Positions 19,418 through 26,605 of a stretch of 64,000 nucleotides of DNA are shown here, piece after piece. The DNA is from Streptomyces sp. NBC_01478 (GTDB lineage Bacteria; Actinomycetota; Actinomycetes; Streptomycetales; Streptomycetaceae), in the NCBI RefSeq assembly GCF_036227225.1, contig NZ_CP109444.1, positions 8,041,501 to 8,105,500 of the forward strand. Reading direction: 5' to 3'. Position numbers and translations under genes: made by a program. Below the pieces are notes generated by a model. The model had not been told where the DNA came from. It was given only the letters and a program-made list of their open reading frames with translations, and searched no databases. Each line of letters begins with the position of its first letter. Position 1 is the stretch's first letter.

Positions 19418-22400
19418 ATGCTCGGGGCCGTGGAGACCAGGTCCGTCAGTCCGGTCTTCGTCGGTCGTGCCGGCGAGCTGGACACGCTGAACGATGCGCT
19501 CGCCCGCGCCGCCGCGGGCGAGCCGCAGGCGTTGCTGCTGGGCGGTGAGGCCGGCGTGGGCAAGACCCGGCTGGTCGAGGAGTTCGCCACCGCCGCCTGC
19601 CGCCGGGGCGCCGTCGTCGCACTCGGCGGCTGCGTCGAGATCGGCGCGGACGGACTGCCCTTCGCCCCGTTCTCCACCGCCCTGCGCGCGCTGCGCCGCG
19701 CACTGCCCGCCGAGCTGTCCGCGGCCGCCGCCGGCCAGGAGGAGGAACTCGCCCGGCTGCTCCCCGAGTTGGCGGAGACACCCACCGACCGGCGGGCCGG
19801 CCGCCACGACGAGGAGGGCATGGCCCGCCTCTTCGAACTCACCGCGCGCCTCCTGGAGCGCGTCGCCGCCGAGCGCACGGTCGTCGTCGCCCTGGAGGAC
19901 CTGCACTGGGCCGACGCCTCCACCCGCCACCTCCTCGCCTACCTCTTCCGCACCCTGCGCACCGGCCGCCTCCTCGTCCTCGCCACCTACCGCGCCGACG
20001 ACATCCACCGCCGCCACCCGCTGCGCCCCCTGCTCGCCGAACTCGACCGGCTCCGCACGGTCCGCCGGATCGAACTGGGCCGCTTCAACCGGCAGGAGGT
20101 GGGCCGCCAGATCGCCGGCATCCACGCCGCCGAACCCGACCCCGCCCAGGTCGACGAGATCTTCGAACGCTCCGACGGCAACGCCTTCTTCGTCGAGGAA
20201 CTCGCCGTCGCCGCCCACGACGGCTGCCGCAGCAACCTCACCGACTCCCTGCGCGACCTGCTCCTGGTCCGGGTCGAGTCACTGCCCGAGAGCGCCCAGC
20301 GGGTCTGCCGGATCGTCGCCGAGGGCGGCTCCACCGTCGAGTACCGGCTGCTCGCCGCCGTCGCCCGGCTCGCCGAGGACGACCTCATTGAGGCGCTGCG
20401 GGCCGCCGTCGGCGCCAACATCCTCCAGGCCGCCCCCGGTGACGACGGCTACCGCTTCCGTCACTCCCTGGTCCGCGAGGCCGTCGGCGACGACCTGCTG
20501 CCCGGCGAGCGCTCCCGCATCAACCGCCGGTACGCCGAGGTCCTGGAGGCCGACCCGACGCTCGTCCCGGCCGACCAGCGCGTCATGCGCCTGGCGAGCT
20601 ACTGGTACCACGCCCACGACGCCGCCAAGGCCCTCCCCGCCGTCCTGGCCGCCTCCGTCGCGGCCCGCGGCCGGCACGCCCACTCCGAGCAACTACGGCT
20701 CCTGGAGCGGGCGATGGAGCTCTGGGACACCGCCCCCGACGCCGTACGCGCCGGTCTGCGTCCCGTCGACTACACCGAGGTGTACCCGCCCTGCGGGTGC
20801 GACCCGGAGACCACACCCCTGCGCTATCTCGACCTGATGGCGGAGGCGGCCGTCGCCGGGCGGCTGAGCGGGGAGCGCGAGCGCGCCCTGAAGATCACCA
20901 AGCGGGCCCTGCACCTCCTGGAGGACGAGGGCGACCCGCTGCGGGCCGCCTGGTTCTGGGTGCAGCGCTCCGTCCTGGTCCGGGCCCAGTCCCGCGGCGA
21001 CGGCTGGACGGAACTGGCCGCCGCCCAGGAGCTGGTCCGCGGACTGCCGCCCTCCGAGGTGCACGCGGAGGTACTGGCCAAGGTCGCCGGCTGGTCCACG
21101 GTGCATGTGCCGGGACCGGACGCCTACGTGGCCGCCGAGCGCGCGGTCGAGTACGCGCGCATGGTGGGCGCCCGCGAGATCGAGCTGGACGCGCGCCTCA
21201 CCCTGGCCGGCCTCATGGTCGTGTCCGGCGACGTCGAGGCGGGACTCGCCGAGCTGGTCGAGGTGAACGAACGAACGGTCGCGGAGGGCATCTCCACCGT
21301 CGCCGGCCGCAGCTATGTGAACCTTCCCTCCTTCCTCGAAACGGTCGGCCGCTCCCGGGAGGCGCTGCCCATCCTGGAGACGGGGCTCGCCTTCGCCAAG
21401 AAGTTCGGCCAGTTCGACAAAGAGGCGTGGATCTGGGGAAACCTCGCCGAGTCCCTGTTCACCCTGGGCCGCTGGGACGAGGCCGCCGAGGCGGCGACCA
21501 ACTCGCAGCGCGTGGACCAGAGCGCCAAACCCCGCGGTTTCCACGCCCGGATCCGCGCCGAACTCGCTCTCGCCCGAGGTGACGTGGCGCAGGCCCGTGA
21601 CCAACTGGCCGCCGCCCGCGAGCACTTCGGCACCCATGACGTCGCCCCCCAGCATCATCTGCCGTTGGAGCGGATCGAACTCCAGGTCGCCACCGCCGAG
21701 GGCCGCCTCCTCGACGCCCGCGCCACCCTCGAACTGGTCCTGGACTCCGGCTTCCGCCCCGGCACGCACTTCGAGGCCTGGCCCCTGCTGGTCACCGCGG
21801 CCGTCGCCGAGACCCAGGCCGTCGGCCTGCCCGTCGCCGACCCCGGCCGCCCCAAGATCCTCGAACGCCTCCGGGCGGTCGCCAAGCAGGTACCCACCAA
21901 CGTCCCCGTCTGGCGGGCCCACGAACGCTGGCTCCGCGCCGAACTCCTGTACGCCGAGGGCCGCTCCACCCCGGACGACTGGTCCGAGGCGGTCGCCGCC
22001 TTCGAATGCCTCGACCGCCCCTACGACCTCGCCCGCGTCCGGCACCGGCTGGCCGAAGCGGTGCTGTCCGACCCCGACGGGGGTGACGACGAGCGGGACC
22101 GCGCCACGGAACTGCTCCGCCTGTCCGCCGCCGTAGCCGACCACCTGGGCGCCCGCCCGCTCGCCGACTCCGTCGCGCTGCTTGCCCAGCGGGCCCGGCT
22201 GACGCTCACGAAGGTCCCGGCGCGCAGAGCGGTCCCCGCCGACCCCGTCGAGGCGCTCGGTCTCACCAGCCGGGAGCGTGACGTCCTGCGCCTGGTGTCC
22301 GCCGGCCGCACCAACCGGCAGATCGCCGAGGAACTCTTCATCTCCCCGAAGACCGCGAGCGTCCACGTCTCGAACATCCTGGGCAAGCTCGGCGTCTCGG

Positions 22401-22480
22401 GCCGGGGCGAGGCGGCGGCCGTGGCCCACCGGCTGGAGCTGTTCCCGCCCGACCCGCTCACCGTGCGTTCCGCGCGATGA
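19418..22480 (+). CDS. LAL-type regulator: AAA ATPase with C-terminal LuxR HTH
   Basis: A large LuxR-family regulator (1020 residues from ATG 19418). It has an N-terminal F-V-G-R-A-G-E-L-D lead, Walker A G-E-A-G-V-G-K-T at about 42-50, a Walker B-like V-V-A-L-E-D-L-H-W-A-D, a long helical TPR-like middle, and a LuxR HTH at about 947-1010 (L-T-S-R-E-R-D-V-L-R-L-V ... N-R-Q-I-A-E-E-L-F-I-S). The start is uncertain: GTG 19430 is also suitable, and the same frame is open back to GTG 18698 through the 27-bp array, which would add a 240-residue repeat domain coupled to the small upstream gene. Such proteins often activate local metabolic genes; no target is evident. Confidence 0.88.
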   Translation: MLGAVETRSVSPVFVGRAGELDTLNDALARAAAGEPQALLLGGEAGVGKTRLVEEFATAACRRGAVVALGGCVEIGADGLPFAPFSTALRALRRALPAELSAAAAGQEEELARLLPELAETPTDRRAGRHDEEGMARLFELTARLLERVAAERTVVVALEDLHWADASTRHLLAYLFRTLRTGRLLVLATYRADDIHRRHPLRPLLAELDRLRTVRRIELGRFNRQEVGRQIAGIHAAEPDPAQVDEIFERSDGNAFFVEELAVAAHDGCRSNLTDSLRDLLLVRVESLPESAQRVCRIVAEGGSTVEYRLLAAVARLAEDDLIEALRAAVGANILQAAPGDDGYRFRHSLVREAVGDDLLPGERSRINRRYAEVLEADPTLVPADQRVMRLASYWYHAHDAAKALPAVLAASVAARGRHAHSEQLRLLERAMELWDTAPDAVRAGLRPVDYTEVYPPCGCDPETTPLRYLDLMAEAAVAGRLSGERERALKITKRALHLLEDEGDPLRAAWFWVQRSVLVRAQSRGDGWTELAAAQELVRGLPPSEVHAEVLAKVAGWSTVHVPGPDAYVAAERAVEYARMVGAREIELDARLTLAGLMVVSGDVEAGLAELVEVNERTVAEGISTVAGRSYVNLPSFLETVGRSREALPILETGLAFAKKFGQFDKEAWIWGNLAESLFTLGRWDEAAEAATNSQRVDQSAKPRGFHARIRAELALARGDVAQARDQLAAAREHFGTHDVAPQHHLPLERIELQVATAEGRLLDARATLELVLDSGFRPGTHFEAWPLLVTAAVAETQAVGLPVADPGRPKILERLRAVAKQVPTNVPVWRAHERWLRAELLYAEGRSTPDDWSEAVAAFECLDRPYDLARVRHRLAEAVLSDPDGGDDERDRATELLRLSAAVADHLGARPLADSVALLAQRARLTLTKVPARRAVPADPVEALGLTSRERDVLRLVSAGRTNRQIAEELFISPKTASVHVSNILGKLGVSGRGEAAAVAHRLELFPPDPLTVRSAR

Positions 22481-22517
22481 GTCGTACGCTGTAGGGGACC
22501 GGCACAGGGGAGGCGCC

Positions 22518-22811
22518 GTGTTCAACATGTTCGAGGAGTTGTTCTCACCGGGCCGCAAGCACACCCAGGACGAGGCCAACCGGCTTGCGCTGACCAGGGT
22601 CGATGTCGCCGACGGTGACCCCGGGCGCGGGCCGATAGACCTGGAGTCCGGGAAGGTCGTCGTACGGCTGCCGGAAGCCGACGCTCGTACCGATCCCGAT
22701 CCCGATCCCGATCCCGATGCTGGGTCCGGCGACGACGCCGATGCCGACCCCTCCGCCGAGCCGCCCGCTACGTCACCTGAAGCTCCAGAATCCGGTCGTC
22801 CCCCGACTTAG
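22518..22811 (+). CDS. DUF6191-like small protein
   Basis: A 97-residue protein whose N-terminal half (F-E-E-L-F-S-P-G-R-K-H-T ... D-P-G-R-G-P-I-D-L-x-S-G-K-V-V-V-R) I recognise as the DUF6191 type found in streptomycetes, function unknown. It starts at GTG 22518 with GGGGAGG 5 bp ahead. The C-terminal tail is low complexity, including a D-P repeat encoded by a CGATCC microsatellite. The last 44 bp overlap the 3' end of the convergent sugar dehydrogenase gene. Confidence 0.65.
   Translation: MFNMFEELFSPGRKHTQDEANRLALTRVDVADGDPGRGPIDLESGKVVVRLPEADARTDPDPDPDPDAGSGDDADADPSAEPPATSPEAPESGRPPT
22691..22720. repeat. CGATCC hexanucleotide microsatellite
   Basis: Four perfect CGATCC units and a degenerate CGATGC in tandem, encoding the D-P-D-P-D-P-D-P-D stretch of the small protein. 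Copy number is likely to vary between strains and would change protein length without a frameshift. Confidence 0.8.
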
Positions 22812-23940
22812 GCGTGCCGCGGCCGTCCGTGTTGCTGGTGATCAGCCACAGCTTGTCGCCGTCGGCCGACGCCACGGTGCGCAGCCGGCCGTACTCGCCG
22901 GTGAGGAAGGCCTGCGGGGCGGCGGACGCCTTCGTGCCGTCCAGCGGGATGCGCCACAGGCGTTGGCCCTTCAGCCCCGCCATCCATACGGAACCCTCGG
23001 CGTAGGCGATGCCGCTCGGGGAGGCGTCGTCCGTGTGCCACTGGGCGATCGGGTTGTGGTACTCGGCGTTGTTCCCCTTGCCTTCCGCGTCCGGCCAGCC
23101 GTAGTCGTCGCCCGGCGTGATCGCGTTCAGCTCGTCCCAGGTGTCCTGGCCGAACTCCGAGGCGAACAGCCGCTGCTTGGAGTCCCAGGCGAGGCCCTGC
23201 ACATTGCGGTGGCCGTAGGTGTACACCGGCGAGTTCGGGAACGGGTTGCCCGGCGCCGGGTCGCCCTCCGGGGTCAGCCGCAGGATCTTGCCGCCGAGGG
23301 ACTTCTTGTCCTGCGCCAGGCCCCGCTGACCGCTCTCGCCCGTGCCCGCGTACAGCATGCCGTCCGGGCCGAAGGCGATGCGGCCGCCGTTGTGGATGTA
23401 GCCCTTGGGGATGCCCTTGAAGACCGTGTCGGGCGCGCCCAACTGCTCACCGGCGGGCTTCTTCTCGTCGTACAGCACGCGGACGATGCGGTTGTCCGAG
23501 GCCGAGGTGAAGTACGCGTAGATCATGTGGTCCGAGGCGTAGTCAGGGGAGAGCGCGATACCGAGGAGGCCGCCCTCACCGGCCGCGGAGACCCCGGACA
23601 CCGTGCCCAACTCGGTCTTCTTGCCGGTCTTCTCGTCGATCCTCGTGATCGTGCCGTCGTCGCGCGAGGAGACCAGGAGGTCCCCCTCGGGCAGCGGGGC
23701 GAGGCCCCACGGGGTCTTCAGCCCCTCGGTGACCGTGCGCAGCACCTTCACCGTGCCCTTGGCGGGCGGGGTCTGCTCGGCGGCCTGCGCGGAGGGCGAG
23801 GCCGCCCCGGTCGCCGTACCGCTGCTGCCGGACGACGCACCGGTGCCGTCACCCGGGGATCCTCCTCCGTCGGAGGAGCACCCGGCCGTCAGCAGGAGTG
23901 CGGTCACGGCCAGGGCGGCCGGCACGGCTCGACGTTGCAC
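22768..23940 (-). CDS. PQQ-dependent sugar dehydrogenase (glucose/sorbosone dehydrogenase family) lipoprotein
   Basis: A 390-residue secreted lipoprotein of the soluble glucose/sorbosone dehydrogenase family, a six-bladed beta-propeller that oxidises aldoses with PQQ. A lipobox L-L-T-A-G-C ends the signal peptide, followed by a Ser/Gly/Thr linker of about 50 residues. Propeller signatures are T-P-W-G-L-A-P-L-P-E-G-D, G-E-G-G-L-L-G-I-A, I-H-N-G-G-R-I-A-F-G-P-D-G-M-L-Y, Y-G-H-R-N-V-Q-G-L and S-E-F-G-Q-D-T-W-D-E. The start is GTG 23940 since GAAAGGAC precedes it; ATG 23967 is in frame. PQQ synthesis genes are not in the window, so the electron acceptor is unproved. Confidence 0.88.
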   Translation of the reverse strand: MQRRAVPAALAVTALLLTAGCSSDGGGSPGDGTGASSGSSGTATGAASPSAQAAEQTPPAKGTVKVLRTVTEGLKTPWGLAPLPEGDLLVSSRDDGTITRIDEKTGKKTELGTVSGVSAAGEGGLLGIALSPDYASDHMIYAYFTSASDNRIVRVLYDEKKPAGEQLGAPDTVFKGIPKGYIHNGGRIAFGPDGMLYAGTGESGQRGLAQDKKSLGGKILRLTPEGDPAPGNPFPNSPVYTYGHRNVQGLAWDSKQRLFASEFGQDTWDELNAITPGDDYGWPDAEGKGNNAEYHNPIAQWHTDDASPSGIAYAEGSVWMAGLKGQRLWRIPLDGTKASAAPQAFLTGEYGRLRTVASADGDKLWLITSNTDGRGTPKSGDDRILELQVT

Positions 23941-24132
23941 GATCGGGTCCTTTCGACGGGCGGGCACTCACCGGTGGATACGGCGCTTCCTCACGGCGGG
24001 CTCACGGCCGCACCGTCCGGCTGGTTCTCCTTGTCATACTCCGCTCACGCCGCACGGGTTCCCGATCACAGCGCACCGACGCACGATCGAGCCGTGGCGT
24101 GCGGGGCCGGGTCCGTCGCCGCCCCGCGGAGC

Positions 24133-25131
24133 TCAGTCCCAGGACCCCCGAGCCGCGGGCAGCCCCGCCACCTCCGCCAGGTCCTCCGTCGTCAGGCACA
24201 GGCCCGCCGCCCCCGCGTTCTCCCTCACCCAGCGCTCCCGCTTCGTGCCCGGTACCGCCACCACATGCGCCCCCTGCGCCAGTACCCACGCCAGGGCCAC
24301 CTGGGCCGGGGTCACCTCCGGGCCGTGGCGGCGGGCCACGCGGCGCAGGCCGGCGATGATCGGCTGGTTCGCGGCGGTCATCTCGGCGGTGAAGCGGGGG
24401 TGGCGGGCGCGGATGTCGTCCGGTTCGAAGCCCTCGCCCGGGGTCAGGGTGCCGGTCAGGAAGCCGTTGCCGAGGGGCATCGCCGCGAGGAAGCCGACGC
24501 CGCGCGCCGCGCACCATGGGAGCAACGCGTCCAGGGCCTCCGGTGACCACACCGACAGCTCGGCCTGGACCGCCGTGACGGGGAACACCTGTTGTACGCG
24601 CTGGAGTTGGCGGATCGTTCCGTCATGGAGCCGTGCCCCGGGGCGGCGCGCGGAGCGGGCGCCGACCGCGCAGATCCCCAACGCCCGTACTTTTCCGGCC
24701 TGTACGAGATCCGCCATCGCACCCCACGTCTCCTCGACGGGGACCTCGGGGTCGGCGCGGTGCAGTTGGTAGAGGTCGATCACGTCCGTCTGGAGGCGGC
24801 GGAGCGACGCGTCACACGCGCGTTTCACGTAGCCGGGACGGCCGTTGGCCACGATGTGCTGTTCGCCGACCAGCAGGCCGACCTTCGTCGACACGAACGC
24901 GTCCCCGCGCCGCTCCCTCAACACCCGCCCCAGCAACAGCTCGTTGGTGAACGGGCCGTACATGTCGGCGGTGTCCAGCAGCGTCACACCCAGATCGAGC
25001 GCCCGGTGCACGGCCCTGACCGACTCGTCGCCCCGCCGACGCGACCCGCTGTACGCCCAGTTCATCGGCATGCAGCCGAGTCCGACGGCTCCCATGGCGA
25101 GCGACCCCGCGCCGATCGTCCTGCGCTCCAC
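24133..25131 (-). CDS. Aldo/keto reductase
   Basis: A 332-residue (alpha/beta)8-barrel oxidoreductase. The catalytic tetrad is visible as Asp and Tyr in L-D-T-A-D-M-Y-G, Lys in V-S-T-K-V-G and His in L-Y-Q-L-H-R-A-D. The NADPH-binding C-terminal part (V-A-V-P-G-T-K-R-E-R-W-V-R-E-N) is present. I chose GTG 25131 (VERRTIGAGSL) because GAGGGAGGG lies 9-17 bp upstream; the frame runs on to 25233 into the divergent promoter. It resembles the YhdN/pyridoxal reductase-like group, but the substrate is not clear. Confidence 0.88.
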   Translation of the reverse strand: MERRTIGAGSLAMGAVGLGCMPMNWAYSGSRRRGDESVRAVHRALDLGVTLLDTADMYGPFTNELLLGRVLRERRGDAFVSTKVGLLVGEQHIVANGRPGYVKRACDASLRRLQTDVIDLYQLHRADPEVPVEETWGAMADLVQAGKVRALGICAVGARSARRPGARLHDGTIRQLQRVQQVFPVTAVQAELSVWSPEALDALLPWCAARGVGFLAAMPLGNGFLTGTLTPGEGFEPDDIRARHPRFTAEMTAANQPIIAGLRRVARRHGPEVTPAQVALAWVLAQGAHVVAVPGTKRERWVRENAGAAGLCLTTEDLAEVAGLPAARGSWD

Positions 25132-25207
25132 CTGCTCGTGACCCTCCCTCTTCCGGCCCCCAAACCTAACCTCTGCACGCGCGCGTGCCTGACATAGCCT
25201 CCTGACC

Positions 25208-26155
25208 ATGACTGTTGACGTGTGGCTGCCCATCCCGCCGGAGGAGATCGCAGGACTTCCCGAGGGGCCCGACTACCTTTTCTGGGACGGAGGTGAGGAC
25301 TTCCCCGCGGACCCGGCCGACTGCGCCTTCTACGTCGTGCCCTACATGAAGAGCAGCGAGACCGGCGTGCGGCCGCTGCCGGCGATGGGCTCCGTGCAGG
25401 TCGTACAGACGTTGTCGGCCGGTATCGACCATGTGCAGCCGGGGCTCAAGTACCTGCGCCCCGGTGTGCAGTTGTGCAACGCGCGTGGGGTGCACGAGGC
25501 CAGCACCGGTGAGTTGGCGCTGACGCTGATCCTCGCCTCGCTGCGGGGCGTCCCCGACTTCGTGCGGGCGCAGGACAAGGGGGAGTGGCTCGGCGGGTTC
25601 CGGCCCGCCCTCGCCGACCGGTCCGTTCTCATCGTCGGCTACGGGTCCATCGGTTCCGCCATCGAGGACCGGCTCACTCCCTTCGAACTCGCGCGGGTGG
25701 CGCGGGTGGCGCGCTCCGCGCGTACCACCGCGCGCGGGCCGGTGCATCCGCTCGCCGAACTGCCCGCCCTGCTCCCGGAAGCGGACGTCGTCATCCTCTC
25801 CACGCCCCTGAACGAGACGACCCGGCACCTGGTCGACGCCGAGTTCCTGGCCCGGATGAAGGACGGGGCGCTGCTGGTCAACGTGGCCCGGGGCCCCGTC
25901 GTGGACACCGAGGCGCTGCTCGCGGAGCTCGAACGCGGCCGTATCACCGCCGCGTTGGACGTCACCGACCCCGAACCCCTGCCCCAGGGGCACCCGTTGT
26001 GGCAGGCGTCCGGCGTGCTGATCAGTCCGCATGTCGGCGGGCCCACTTCGGCGTTCATGCCGCGCGCGAAGCGCCTGATTGTCGACCAGTTGGGGCGATT
26101 CGTGAACCGGGAGCCGCTGCGCAACGTGATCCTTACGACAGGACCGACGGGGTAG
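25208..26155 (+). CDS. D-isomer-specific 2-hydroxyacid dehydrogenase
   Basis: A 315-residue NAD(P)-dependent dehydrogenase. The dinucleotide site is V-G-Y-G-S-I-G-S-A, and the catalytic triad is Arg in N-V-A-R-G-P-V-V, Glu in D-V-T-D-P-E-P-L-P and His in S-P-H-V-G-G. An N-terminal W-D-G-G-E-D-F-P-A-D segment is typical of the actinobacterial branch. It starts at ATG 25208 and is divergent from the aldo/keto reductase with a 76-bp gap. Substrates could be glyoxylate/hydroxypyruvate-like acids; sequence alone does not decide. Confidence 0.88.
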   Translation: MTVDVWLPIPPEEIAGLPEGPDYLFWDGGEDFPADPADCAFYVVPYMKSSETGVRPLPAMGSVQVVQTLSAGIDHVQPGLKYLRPGVQLCNARGVHEASTGELALTLILASLRGVPDFVRAQDKGEWLGGFRPALADRSVLIVGYGSIGSAIEDRLTPFELARVARVARSARTTARGPVHPLAELPALLPEADVVILSTPLNETTRHLVDAEFLARMKDGALLVNVARGPVVDTEALLAELERGRITAALDVTDPEPLPQGHPLWQASGVLISPHVGGPTSAFMPRAKRLIVDQLGRFVNREPLRNVILTTGPTG

Positions 26156-26254
26156 TCGTAACAGGGGCTCGATCCGCTTCCGGCACCCTCCGCAACTCTC
26201 CGGAAGCGGGGCGTGCACGCATCTCCGCTGGTCGTCACGGAGCGTAGAGGAACT

Positions 26255-26344
26255 ATGTCCCTGAGTGACGAGACTGGTGTATCGTCCCGGCAGGGGCTGC
26301 GCCGCGCACCGTTCGGCGCCGGGGATGGACATTTCAGACTGTGA
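26255..26344 (+). CDS. Candidate 29-aa upstream ORF before the GGDEF gene
   Basis: A short frame starting MSLSDETGVSSRQG from ATG 26255, preceded by TAGAGGAAC. It ends in a TGA at 26342-26344 that overlaps a GTG (26341) opening the long GGDEF frame. The ribosome site is better than that of the long frame, so it may be a coupled leader ORF or the true translation entry. No homologue is recognised. Confidence 0.3.
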   Translation: MSLSDETGVSSRQGLRRAPFGAGDGHFRL

Positions 26345-26359
26345 GGGGGGCGACGGGCG

Positions 26360-26605
26360 ATGCACGGCCTATGGACGAGCGATCCGACGCGGCGGGGCCG
26401 CCGACGGCGACCCTGGCGCGCCGCCGCGGGCAGACGCGGCCACCACGGCGATCACAGCGGTCACGGCAACCACAGCGGTCATGGTGGACAGCACAGCCAC
26501 CACGGTCATCATCACCGCAGGCCCAACAGCCGCCGCAGGCACGCTCATCCAGCGCACCGGGGCCCGCGGGACCCGGGAGCGACGCGGACCGGGAGGGACC
26601 GGTGA
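26360..26605 (+). CDS. Candidate His-rich 81-aa ORF overlapping the GGDEF gene start
   Basis: An open frame from ATG 26360 encoding an Arg-rich N-terminus and a central stretch with about 15 His in 30 residues (for example G-H-H-G-D-H-S-G-H-G-N-H). Its TGA overlaps GTG 26602 by the GTGA arrangement, and third-position GC is about 78%. It could be a metal-binding peptide coupled to the GGDEF protein. Equally the bases may belong to an N-terminal extension of the GGDEF frame, so confidence is low. Confidence 0.25.
   Translation: MHGLWTSDPTRRGRRRRPWRAAAGRRGHHGDHSGHGNHSGHGGQHSHHGHHHRRPNSRRRHAHPAHRGPRDPGATRTGRDR

Noticed and set aside
18373..19923. 516-codon minus-strand frame rich in C-R-A-G repeats
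   Set aside because: It arises from reading the 27-bp array backwards; it has no ribosome site and runs into the LAL coding region.
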